From Salinilacustrithrix sp003476595 (GTDB taxonomy: Bacteria; Actinomycetota; Acidimicrobiia; Acidimicrobiales; Salinilacustritrichaceae): a stretch of 64,000 nucleotides of DNA. A program made the position numbers and the translations under genes. Where the stretch lies: the NCBI GenBank assembly GCA_963972525.1, contig CAXAUZ010000017.1:1-64000 (forward strand), given 5' to 3'. Below, piece by piece: positions 24,941 through 32,953 of the stretch. A model generated the notes under the pieces. That model was not told the DNA's origin, did no database searches, and saw only the letters and a program-made list of their open reading frames with translations. Each line of letters opens with the position of its first letter. The stretch's first letter is position 1.

Positions 24941-26899
24941 TCAAGGAGAAGTGTCGGCGGGTCGGTCGTTGTTGATGCGCTGGAGGTGGCGTTCGAGGCT
25001 GGCGATCACTCGCTCGTGGCGGGATGTCTCGCTGGTCCAGCCTCGGTGCTGGGCGTCGTCGCGGAGGGCGTGGATGTCGGCGAGTTGCGCTTCGATCGCC
25101 GGTTCGAACTCGGGGGCGGTGACGTAGTTGGGGCAGGTCTCGCAGATGTTGGCGTAGGAGCAGGCTTCGGCGACGAGATCGCGGGAGCAGTAGCCGTGAG
25201 CGACTCGGGTCTTGAGCATCTCGGCGGCGAGCCATTCGACACGGTCGGGCACGGCTGGCTTGCCGGCGGGGGCGACAGGGATCCGGCGGGCGATCCGTCC
25301 GGCTGCTTGGTCGTACGCGGTCTTGAGGGCGGGCGACGCGAGGCGGGCGTAGCGGATGGTCATCTCGGGGCTGCGATGACCGAGCAGGGTCATCAGCGCC
25401 TGGATCGACATGCCGGCGTTGGCGAGCTCGGTCGCCCAGGTGTGTCTCATCTGGTGAGCGGTGACCTTGAGGGGTTGACCGTCAGGGCCGAACAGGCCGG
25501 CGGTGGTGACGGCGTCGCGGAAGCCTCGCTGGACCCGGGTGGTTCCGAGCCGTCGGCCCTTGGCGACGAAGACGAAGTCGGCCAGGTGGCCGTCACGGGG
25601 GTGGGGCCGCGCCCGTTGCGACTGCCGTTGGCCGAGCCATTCGTCGAGGGCTTCCAGAGCGTGGTCGTCGACGGGAACGGAGCGTTCGTTGTGGAGCTTG
25701 CCGAGCGGCACCCGCAGCCAGGTTCCGTTGGATCCGTAGTCGACGAGGTGACCGATCTCGAGGTCGAGGAGCTCGCCGATCCGGATGCCGGTGTGGCGCA
25801 GCACGGTGATCGCGACGCGGGCGAACACGTCGTCCAGGCCGGCGACAGCGTCCATGAGTGCTTCGTCGATGTCGGGTGGCAGCGCTCGGGGCAACGTGTC
25901 GGGTTGGCGGGGGATGTCGGCGTCGAAGACCAGGCGCCGGCCGGGCGCGTCGGCCCATCCCCATGCCCAGATGTCGTCGAGGAACCCGCGGACGGCGATG
26001 GCGGCGTGGGCGTGCACGAACGGGCCCACGGTCTTGGTGTGGTCGTGGCTGCCTCGGCTCGCCCGGGTTGCGGTCCAGGCGAGGAACGCTTCGATGTGGC
26101 GCCGTTCAAGTCCGTCGACCGAGCTGATCTCGGGGTCGTGGTCGCAGACGAACTCCCCGAAGATGGCCAGGGCGCTGGTCAGCTTGTCCATCGTCTTGGG
26201 TCGCAGCACGGTGGCCCGGGCGTCGAGATACGCGGTCAAGGTCCGCCGGAACTCCGGTGCGCGCACGACCGAGACCCGGGCCTGGCGGGTCGCCGGGCCT
26301 CCTTCTCGGCGGTGTTGGGCGGGCAGGGTGACCATGCCGGTTTCGAACAGGAACCGTCGAAGTCGGAACAGGTCACGCCGTCGGCCTCGTCGCATCGGTT
26401 CGCTCAACCGGGGGGACGTGTCGATCGCAGCGGCCAGCTCGTCGAGATCCTCGATGGTCAACGCCGATGGCGCTCGGCCGGCGAAGGCGACGGCCAGCTG
26501 CACCGCTCCTCGCACCGCCACTCGCGGCGACGTGGCGCCGAGACGGGTGGCGGCGTCCTCGAGACGGGCGATGTCGTTGGGGAACAGCACGTTGATCCAG
26601 CGGAACACGCTGTGCCCGAAGTTCTTGGCGAACAACAGCTCCACGTCGGCCCGGACCGCGCCGGCCACGATCGCGTAGGCAACGAATGGCCAGGCCAGTT
26701 CGTCACGATGCAGCTCGACCAGCCGGGCGTCGACCGGTCGGGCCATCCACTCGTCAAGGTCCGGGTGCCGGGCAAGGAACGCCTGGGCTGCTGCCCGTCG
26801 CTGGAGCCGATAGGCCCGCTGGCCGCCGAGGTGCTCGTCGTGTTCGACGAAGACGTCGAGCAGGTGGGCTGGTGGTGAGGTGGCGGCGAGTGCGGTCAT
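24941..26899 (-). CDS. tnpB-like: Tyrosine recombinase, Tn554 TnpB-like
   Basis: 652 residues from ATG 26899, overlapping the stop of the other recombinase by four bases. This is close to the roughly 630 residues of Tn554 TnpB. The N-terminal 330 residues contain a SAM-like DNA-binding region. Catalytic motifs are HTGIRIGELLDLE (first Arg), AHQMRHTWATELANAG (His-x-x-Arg) and LLGHRSPEMTIRYARLA (His and nucleophile Tyr). The C terminus has a cysteine cluster (YCSRDLVAEACSYANICETC) like the zinc-binding tail of TnpB proteins. Its last codons lie just inside the left element end. Confidence 0.92.
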   Translation of the reverse strand: MTALAATSPPAHLLDVFVEHDEHLGGQRAYRLQRRAAAQAFLARHPDLDEWMARPVDARLVELHRDELAWPFVAYAIVAGAVRADVELLFAKNFGHSVFRWINVLFPNDIARLEDAATRLGATSPRVAVRGAVQLAVAFAGRAPSALTIEDLDELAAAIDTSPRLSEPMRRGRRRDLFRLRRFLFETGMVTLPAQHRREGGPATRQARVSVVRAPEFRRTLTAYLDARATVLRPKTMDKLTSALAIFGEFVCDHDPEISSVDGLERRHIEAFLAWTATRASRGSHDHTKTVGPFVHAHAAIAVRGFLDDIWAWGWADAPGRRLVFDADIPRQPDTLPRALPPDIDEALMDAVAGLDDVFARVAITVLRHTGIRIGELLDLEIGHLVDYGSNGTWLRVPLGKLHNERSVPVDDHALEALDEWLGQRQSQRARPHPRDGHLADFVFVAKGRRLGTTRVQRGFRDAVTTAGLFGPDGQPLKVTAHQMRHTWATELANAGMSIQALMTLLGHRSPEMTIRYARLASPALKTAYDQAAGRIARRIPVAPAGKPAVPDRVEWLAAEMLKTRVAHGYCSRDLVAEACSYANICETCPNYVTAPEFEPAIEAQLADIHALRDDAQHRGWTSETSRHERVIASLERHLQRINNDRPADTSP

Positions 26900-27942
26900 C
26901 GGCCTGTGACCGCCCGGGCGGCGGCGAACTCGGCGGCCAACGTGTCCGAGCTCAGGTGCACGTAGCGGGCGGTCGTCTCCGGTGACGAGTGACCCATCAA
27001 CTCCCGCAGCACCAGCAAGTCCACGCCGGCTGAGGCCAGTTCGGTCCCATAGGTGTGACGCAGCCGATGCGGTCGAACCCGGGCGGCGCCTGACGATTCG
27101 CGATGGATCCGGAAGATCTTGCGCATCCCGGCTTCGGTCATCGCCTGGCCCCGGGTCGGTCCCCGCAGCACCACGAAGCACTCCGGCGCCGCGCACCTCG
27201 CTGGGCGTTCTGCGCGCAGATAGGCGGCGCACTCGGTGAAGAACACGTCATCGACCGGCACGAAGCGTTCCTTGTTGCCCTTGCCCACAACCCGCAGTCG
27301 GCGCAGTCCCATGTCGACGTCGGCGAGGCGCAGAGAACGGACCTCGGCCGCTCGCAGACCCCCCAGCACCATGACCAACACGATCGCCCGATCCCGGTGC
27401 GTGTTCAGGTCGGCCAGGAACGCCGAGACATCAGCCGGATCGATGCTCTCGGGAAGCCGAGACGGTTCCCGGACCAGGCGCCCACCGCCACGCTGGCGGA
27501 CAGCGACATGGCCGAGCATGCCGCGCTGTCCACGAAGACCCGACGAACGTCGTGCCGCCGGCACCGGGTTGTCGTCCCGGTCACCTCGCATCACCAGATA
27601 CTCGAACAAGCCACGGACCGCCGCGATCCGCCGGTTCAGCGTGGCCGGCGACGGACCCTGTCGCCGCAGAGCCGTCACCTTCCCAGTGGTCGCACGCCGA
27701 GACTGCTGCCAATCGAGATAGTCGAACAGATCACTCGGCTCGACCGCAGCCAACTCCAGCGACCGATCGGCGAGGAACCCGGCGAAGTTCGACACATCGA
27801 ACGCATACGCCCGCACCGTCGCTGGCGAGAACCGCCGGACCACCAAGTGCTCGAGGAAGCCGTTCCCCGCCACCACCACCGCACCCTCGCCGACAAGCCG
27901 ATGACGACCCTCGGCGCTTCGAACCACACGGACCTCGGCCAT
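26896..27942 (-). CDS. tnpA-like: Tyrosine recombinase, Tn554 TnpA-like
   Basis: 348 residues, compared with about 361 for Tn554 TnpA. An N-terminal core-binding domain (FLEHLVVRRFSPATVRAYAF ... LNRRIAAVRGLFEYL) precedes the catalytic domain. That carries LGGLRAAEVRSLRL (Arg), VVGKGNKERFVPV (Lys), VRPHRLRHTYGTELASAGVD (His-x-x-Arg) and LMGHSSPETTARYVHLS (His, Tyr). All catalytic residues are present, so the enzyme may be active. It is the promoter-proximal gene of the pair and is read toward the left end. Confidence 0.92.
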   Translation of the reverse strand: MAEVRVVRSAEGRHRLVGEGAVVVAGNGFLEHLVVRRFSPATVRAYAFDVSNFAGFLADRSLELAAVEPSDLFDYLDWQQSRRATTGKVTALRRQGPSPATLNRRIAAVRGLFEYLVMRGDRDDNPVPAARRSSGLRGQRGMLGHVAVRQRGGGRLVREPSRLPESIDPADVSAFLADLNTHRDRAIVLVMVLGGLRAAEVRSLRLADVDMGLRRLRVVGKGNKERFVPVDDVFFTECAAYLRAERPARCAAPECFVVLRGPTRGQAMTEAGMRKIFRIHRESSGAARVRPHRLRHTYGTELASAGVDLLVLRELMGHSSPETTARYVHLSSDTLAAEFAAARAVTGR

Positions 27943-28032
27943 CGGCGGCCTCCTCGACGCTGAGTCTCCACCCCGGACCCACCCCGCTCGCGGATGCCGG
28001 CACCAGCCCCACCCGAGGGCCGGTTAACAGAC

Positions 28033-28358
28033 AGGAGACTGTGAGGAGCATCTACGACATCGCCGACCCGGTCGTTGCCCGCGAGTTCGTCGCCCAGCTC
28101 GGCCTTGATCTGCAAGACGAGTCCTGCCCCGAAGAGGTCCAGTCGCTCGGGCGTACGTTGCGCCGCTGGCTCGACCAGATCACCAACTGGCATCACGCTG
28201 GGGTGAGCAACGGCCCGACCGAGGCGATCAACGGGCTCATCAAGCGGATCAAGCGCATCGGCTTCGGGTTCCGCAGCCTACGGAACTACCGGATCCGGGC
28301 GCTGCTCTACGCCGGCCGACCGAACTGGGACCTACTCGCCACCATCGAACCCCGATGA
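28033..28358 (+). pseudogene. ISL3-family transposase, 3' part (disrupted)
   Basis: Continues the 23936-24918 transposase after the Tn554-like insertion: GAGACTGTGAGGAGC encodes ETVRS, then SIYDIADPVVAREFVAQLG and GVSNGPTEAINGLIKRIKRI with the catalytic glutamate, ending TIEPR. The stop codon overlaps the right inverted repeat. A second, shorter ISL3 remnant with the same end lies at 59217-59512. Confidence 0.92.
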
Positions 28359-28380
28359 CCCCGCCGAAATCCGAAGCGCC

Positions 28381-28388
28381 TGATTAGT
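28381..28388. repeat. Right 8-bp target-site duplication of the ISL3 element
   Basis: TGATTAGT, identical to 23809-23816. Confidence 0.9.
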
Positions 28389-28605
28389 AGTAGTCCAGGA
28401 CGTCAGCTATCGGCGCGTATCTGTTCATCGAGGTGCCACATAGTTCCAGCCGCCTTCGTCGCAGCGACGCCGTCGCCGACCGCCGAGTAGGCGTCGGGTA
28501 GGCCGGCGGGCTCTGCGGCGGCTGGACCGTCCGGGAGGCGTTGCCGGCGGGCAGTTCTCGGGCGTTGTTGCCGGTGTGGGCCCGAGACTCGGCATTGGCT
28601 GGGTG

Positions 28606-29619
28606 ATGACAGGACGAGGCACTCGCGAAGATGCCGGTGAGGGCGGTCGGCTCACCAGTGATGGGCTCGCGGTCGGCGCGTTGGGGCCGTGGCGGTCGTG
28701 GGCGGTGACCGGCGCACTGTGGGCGTTGGTCATCTGCGGTGCGCTGGCCGGCGTCTTGGGCTTGGCCCGTTCAGGGGCAGCCGAGTCGCAGGGCAGCACC
28801 GTCGTGGCCGATGAACCAGATGTTGCCCCTGGTGAGGTGTTGGGCACGGCGGAGTGGGCGGTGAGGGTGTCGCTGACCGGCCCGGATCCGGCCACGACGT
28901 CGAGTGTGGTGGTAGATCCCGCGGATCGCCGGCGACCGAGCGTGGCGGGCGTCGATGTGGTCGCGGCCACGGCGGTTCGGGCCGTGCCGGTCGAGGATGG
29001 CTACTGGGCGGTCGTCGTGGCCACTGACGTCCGGTCGGCCGAACGCGGAGCCACCTTTCGCTGGTTCTTGGAGATCGGGGTCGTGGAGACCGGTTCGGGG
29101 CCGGTGGCGGTGACCGACCCGGCGTTGGTTCCGGCTCCGGTGGCGCCGGTGGGCTCGGTGCAGCTCGCCGGCCCGGGTCCGGGCCGTCCCGACCGGTCGG
29201 ATCCGGTCACCGAGACGGTGTCGTCGTTCCTCACCGCACTGGTGACCGGGGATCCGGCGGTGAACCGTTGGACGGCACCGGGGGTCGACGTCTGGCCCGC
29301 TGCCGAGGCCGGGGTGTTCGGCGAGGTGGAGTTGACCGGGATCGCCGTCACCCGCCATGCCGGCAGCGCCGCTACCGCCCGGGCGGAGCTCGCCGTCGAG
29401 ATCGACGACGACTCGGTCGTGGTGTTCGCCTACACGGTTCAGCTGGTCGAGCGTGAGGGCCGCTGGGAGGTCACCGATGTCGGCGGCGCCCCACCGCTCA
29501 GCGGGCCCGTGGACGACCCCGACGACGACCCGACGGTCCCACCGCCGTCATCCCCAGCCACGGGTGTGACGCCGTCACCGACAGGCGGGGGCTCGAGTTC
29601 CCGGACAACGAATCCGTGA
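28606..29619 (+). CDS. TcpC-like conjugal transfer protein
   Basis: 337 residues from ATG 28606; a GTG at 28576 is an alternative and neither has a strong ribosome site. A membrane helix lies at about residues 33-53 (AVTGALWALVICGALAGVLGL). Two NTF2-like domains follow, about 75-165 and 205-290 (SSFLTALVTGDPAVNRWTAP ... VVVFAYTVQLVEREGRWEVTDVG), the layout of TcpC/VirB8-like scaffold proteins. The tail is Pro/Ser-rich. It heads the conjugation operon, just right of the ISL3 insertion, which may have separated it from its original promoter. Confidence 0.82.
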   Translation: MTGRGTREDAGEGGRLTSDGLAVGALGPWRSWAVTGALWALVICGALAGVLGLARSGAAESQGSTVVADEPDVAPGEVLGTAEWAVRVSLTGPDPATTSSVVVDPADRRRPSVAGVDVVAATAVRAVPVEDGYWAVVVATDVRSAERGATFRWFLEIGVVETGSGPVAVTDPALVPAPVAPVGSVQLAGPGPGRPDRSDPVTETVSSFLTALVTGDPAVNRWTAPGVDVWPAAEAGVFGEVELTGIAVTRHAGSAATARAELAVEIDDDSVVVFAYTVQLVEREGRWEVTDVGGAPPLSGPVDDPDDDPTVPPPSSPATGVTPSPTGGGSSSRTTNP

Positions 29620-29644
29620 CCAACAAGGAGCAGTGAGTTTTCTG

Positions 29645-29911
29645 ATGATGGAGACTTTGACCAACCTGGCCGCCGAGGCGGAGCTGCTGATCCAGGCAGT
29701 CGTGGTGGTGTTCGCGATCGGCATGGTGGTGGCGACGTGGGCCCGCACCAAGTCGGCGGTACCGACGGTGGCGACGCTGGTGTTGGCGGCCGTGGTGATC
29801 TGGGGTGTCAACAACATCGACGTCCTCGAACGCGAGATCAACGAGGACCTCAACCAGACCTCGTCGGCCCCGGCCGGTGCCGCTGGGGCGACGGTGGGTT
29901 TCGATGTCTGA
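29645..29911 (+). CDS. Small membrane protein of the conjugation operon
   Basis: About 88 residues with two hydrophobic helices (LIQAVVVVFAIGMVVATW and VPTVATLVLAAVVIWGVN) and an acidic tail. AAGGAG lies at 29625-29630; the GTG at 29633 is too close to it, so one of the tandem ATGs at 29645/29648 is likelier. Size and position between TcpC- and TcpE-like genes suggest a VirB2/TrbC-like pilin or a small channel component; this is inferred. Confidence 0.72.
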   Translation: MMETLTNLAAEAELLIQAVVVVFAIGMVVATWARTKSAVPTVATLVLAAVVIWGVNNIDVLEREINEDLNQTSSAPAGAAGATVGFDV

Positions 29912-30344
29912 GCCGGATCCGGCCGAGGTGGTGGTGTGTGCGTCGTACACGTTCGCCTGCCGGCACCCGAAGGTGCTGGGTCGTATCGGCGGGTGGGCGC
30001 CGCCGGTGCAGCTGTCGTTCGTGCAGCTCGGCACGTTCGCCGCCGCGATCTGTGGGCTGGTGTGGTCATGGGACTGGTGGGCGCCGTGGCTGCCGCCGCT
30101 GGCCCGACTGTTGGTGGTGGCCGGGGTGCCTTCGGTGTTGTGCTGGGCGGTGCGACGTTCCCGGGTGGAGGGCCGCAGCCTTGTTCGCGCCGGGTTGGGG
30201 TTCGTGGCCCTGGCCTGCCAGCCCCGGACCGGCACCCTGGCCGGGCGGCCGGCACCGTCTGGGTGTTGCGTGGACTGGTCCCGGCACCGGGCGTGGATCC
30301 ACCCTGAGGCGGACCGGGCGGGGGAGGGGGTGGTGGGGTCGTGA
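29904..30344 (+). CDS. TcpE-like conjugal transfer membrane protein
   Basis: 146 residues, start overlapping the previous gene. SYTFACRHPKVLGRIGGWAP is followed by two membrane helices (LGTFAAAICGLVWSWDWWAP, ARLLVVAGVPSVLCWAV), and RVEGRSLVRAGLGFVALACQ is the signature-like end of TcpE proteins. It probably sits with the VirB4-like ATPase at the inner membrane. Confidence 0.78.
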   Translation: MSEPDPAEVVVCASYTFACRHPKVLGRIGGWAPPVQLSFVQLGTFAAAICGLVWSWDWWAPWLPPLARLLVVAGVPSVLCWAVRRSRVEGRSLVRAGLGFVALACQPRTGTLAGRPAPSGCCVDWSRHRAWIHPEADRAGEGVVGS

Positions 30345-32953
30345 AGCCGCCGGCTCGGGCGATCGTGGGGAACCTGGTGTGGGGCACTGATGGTGGGGTG
30401 TGGGCGACGTGGCGTGTCGACCCGTTGCCCCTGTCCTACCAGCCCCGCCAGGACCAGCTGGCCGCCCACGCCCGCCTGCGGGGCGTGCTGGTCGGGTTGC
30501 CGGAGGAGTCGATGCTGTTGTCGGTGTGCGAACGCCTGGATCCGTGGGACGTGGTGGCCGACATGGTCCAAGACATCGACCTGGACGCCCACCCGGCCTG
30601 GGCGCAGGTGGCCGACGCGTCGGCCGGGTGGCTGGCCGGCATGCCGGGCGGGTTGTTCCGTCGCCGCTTCTACGTGTGCGCCCGGGTCGGCACCGACGTG
30701 CCCGCCTCGGTCGGTGATCGGCTCCGAGGCTTCGCCGGCCGGTGGGGGACGGGTCCGACCACGGTTCCCGCCCAGCGGATCGACGACGCCGCCCGGGCGG
30801 CCCGGTCGGTCGCGGCCCGCCTGTCCGCCCATGTGGAGCTGTCTGGGGTGTCGGCCGGGGAGCTGCGCTGGCTGTTCGCCCGCGGGTTGCGACGCGAGAT
30901 CGGCGACCCGGCCTTCGATGCGTCGTGGGAACCCCGCTCGCAGCGCCGTGGGGGAGTGGTCGCCCAGCTGACCGACGCCGTGGTCAAAGAGGGCGGCACC
31001 AGGGCCGATGAGGGCCGGCCCCGTCATCGCCGCTACCTGCGCGTCGACGCCGGCGGGCGGGTCGGGTTCCAGACGGTCCTTGCGGTCGCGGACATGCCGC
31101 ACCGGTTCGCGTTCCCCGGCACCGGTGAGTGCCTGACCGCGGCGGACAGCTTCGATTTCCCCGTCGATTGGTGCATCCGGTTGCGGTCCGTGCCCAACGA
31201 GCTGGCCCAACCCAAGCTTCGCCGCCAGCACCGTGAGCTGATCGGACAGTTCGACGAGTACGACGGCGAGATCGCCGGCGCCCCACCAGAGCTCAGTGAT
31301 GCGGTGGCGGGGATCGAGTCGATGCGGGCCCGGTTGGCGTCGTCGCCGTCGGAACCGGAGCTGTGGGCCACCGTGTTGTTCTCCGTCGCCGCCGCCGATC
31401 TCACCGAGCTGGAGCGGCGGGCCACCGCCGTTGCCGGCCGATTGGAGCCCTATGAGTTCGGGGCCGGACGACCGACCGGCGGGCAGATGGCCCTGACCCG
31501 GGCGTTCCTGCCCGGCACGACCGCCCCGGGGGTGTGTGATGACTACCGCCAGTACCTGCTCGCCGGTGACCTGGCCGGCACCGCCCCGTTGACCGCCACC
31601 ACGGTCGGTGACCCGACCGGGCTTCTGGCCGGCGTGTCCGTCGACGCCGGGGTGCCGGTGCCGGTGCTGTTCGACCCGACCTTTCCGCCCCGGGTCGGCG
31701 CGTCGGCGTCGGTCGGGGTGTGCGGTGCGCTCGGGTCGGGCAAGAGCTTCTTCCTCAAACGGCTGTGCTGGGACACGATCGCCCGGGGCGGCCAGGTCGT
31801 GACCATCGACCGCACCGCCATGGGCGAGTACGTGCGCTTCGCCCGGTCGGTGCCGGGACGAACCCAGATCGTCGAGCTCGGACCGGACGCGTCGGTGTGC
31901 CTGGACCCCCTCGTCGTGTTCGACGGCGACACCCGCACCACCGTCGCGCTCGGCTTCTTGTCGCTGCTCGCCGGGTGCGCGACCCAGTCCGAGGAGGGCG
32001 CAACCCTGGCCGAGGCCGTCCACCACGTCGCCGACGGCCGGGGACGGTTGAGCGACGTGGTCGACACCCTCGTCGACGGCGGCCACTGCGGTGACGAGAT
32101 CGCCCGCTCGCTCGGCCGGCGATTGGATCACTTCCGTCGCCTCGGCATCGGCCGCCTCGCCTTCACCAGCACCGACCGCGTGGAGGTGGTGGACCGGGAC
32201 GCCGATCTGGTCGTGTTCTGGGCCCCGCACCTGGCGCTACCCGACCGGGACACGCTCACCAGCGAGCACCTGGCCCGCCAGATGCTGCCCGAACAGATCA
32301 TCGGGAACGCCTTGTTGTACCTGGTCGCCGCCCTGGGCCGGGAGGTGATCTTCTCCGACCCGGGCCGCTTCGGTGCCGCCTTGTACGACGAAGCCTGGGC
32401 CCTGCTCGGCTCCCCGCACGGCCAACGGCTCCTGCTCGAGGGAGTGCGCGATGGCCGCAAGCACAACGGTGCGGTGTGGCTCGCCTCCCAGCACCCCGCC
32501 GACCTCGGACATGGCGAACTGGTCGACCTGCTCGGACCCCGGTTCGTGTTCCGCCAGGCCCCCGGGGCGGTGGCGCCGAGCCTGCGGGTCCTGGGTGCGG
32601 ATCACACCAGCGACGCCGCCGACGTGATCGCCGGTCTCGGGACCGGGGAGTGCCTGTACCGAGACGCCCGGGGCCGCATCGGCCGCCTCCAGGTCACCCC
32701 ACCGGTCCTCGACCACGTCGCCGCCACCCTCGACACCACCCCCACCACCACCCAACCCCACCCCGCCCCCGACCCGACCACGGTGACCGCCGCGGGGATC
32801 GCCGACCAGCCCGACGTGTCAGCCCCGCGGGCCGAGCAGTACGGCCCCGTCGGCGAGCGCATCGACGTGGAGGCGGTCAACGCCGCCCGGGCCCGGGCCC
32901 GGCGGCGCCGGGCGACCCCGGTGTCGAGGGCGCTGGCCTCGACCACATCATGA
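30341..32953 (+). CDS. VirB4/TcpF-like conjugation ATPase
   Basis: 870 residues, GTG start overlapping the TcpE-like stop. The N-terminal 430 residues match the SCO6880-type front half of actinobacterial VirB4 homologues (RRYLRVDAGGRVGFQTVLAV ... MPHRFAFPG). Walker A is at about 461 (GALGSGKSFFLKRLC), Walker B near 680 (AALYDEAWALLGS), and WLASQHPADLGHGELVDLLG is the usual late motif. The ATPase powers transfer-channel assembly. Confidence 0.9.
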   Translation: MKPPARAIVGNLVWGTDGGVWATWRVDPLPLSYQPRQDQLAAHARLRGVLVGLPEESMLLSVCERLDPWDVVADMVQDIDLDAHPAWAQVADASAGWLAGMPGGLFRRRFYVCARVGTDVPASVGDRLRGFAGRWGTGPTTVPAQRIDDAARAARSVAARLSAHVELSGVSAGELRWLFARGLRREIGDPAFDASWEPRSQRRGGVVAQLTDAVVKEGGTRADEGRPRHRRYLRVDAGGRVGFQTVLAVADMPHRFAFPGTGECLTAADSFDFPVDWCIRLRSVPNELAQPKLRRQHRELIGQFDEYDGEIAGAPPELSDAVAGIESMRARLASSPSEPELWATVLFSVAAADLTELERRATAVAGRLEPYEFGAGRPTGGQMALTRAFLPGTTAPGVCDDYRQYLLAGDLAGTAPLTATTVGDPTGLLAGVSVDAGVPVPVLFDPTFPPRVGASASVGVCGALGSGKSFFLKRLCWDTIARGGQVVTIDRTAMGEYVRFARSVPGRTQIVELGPDASVCLDPLVVFDGDTRTTVALGFLSLLAGCATQSEEGATLAEAVHHVADGRGRLSDVVDTLVDGGHCGDEIARSLGRRLDHFRRLGIGRLAFTSTDRVEVVDRDADLVVFWAPHLALPDRDTLTSEHLARQMLPEQIIGNALLYLVAALGREVIFSDPGRFGAALYDEAWALLGSPHGQRLLLEGVRDGRKHNGAVWLASQHPADLGHGELVDLLGPRFVFRQAPGAVAPSLRVLGADHTSDAADVIAGLGTGECLYRDARGRIGRLQVTPPVLDHVAATLDTTPTTTQPHPAPDPTTVTAAGIADQPDVSAPRAEQYGPVGERIDVEAVNAARARARRRRATPVSRALASTTS

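Larger units (their letters stand above)
24919..28027 (-). mobile_element. Minimal Tn554-like transposon with two tyrosine recombinases
   Basis: The ends are inverted repeats TTATCCGGCCCTCGGG (24919-24934) and, inverted, TTAACCGGCCCTCGGG (28012-28027), 15 of 16 identical. They lie exactly where the ISL3 transposase frame breaks. About five extra bases (CAGAC) remain between the right end and the resumed transposase, as expected for elements that carry a short junction sequence with them. The cargo is only the two recombinase genes; no tnpC-like third gene was found. No target duplication is evident, in keeping with tyrosine-recombinase insertion. Confidence 0.85.
23817..28380 (+). mobile_element. 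ISL3-family insertion sequence, interrupted by a Tn554-like element
   Basis: Imperfect 24-bp terminal inverted repeats are at 23817-23840 and 28357-28380; both outer ends read GGCGCTTCGGAT and both inner ends GCGGGGTC. The 8-bp duplications flank them exactly. Without the internal 3.1-kb insertion the element would be about 1.45 kb, normal for ISL3. Its transposase is split at about 24918/28033 and so is presumably inactive. Confidence 0.92.
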
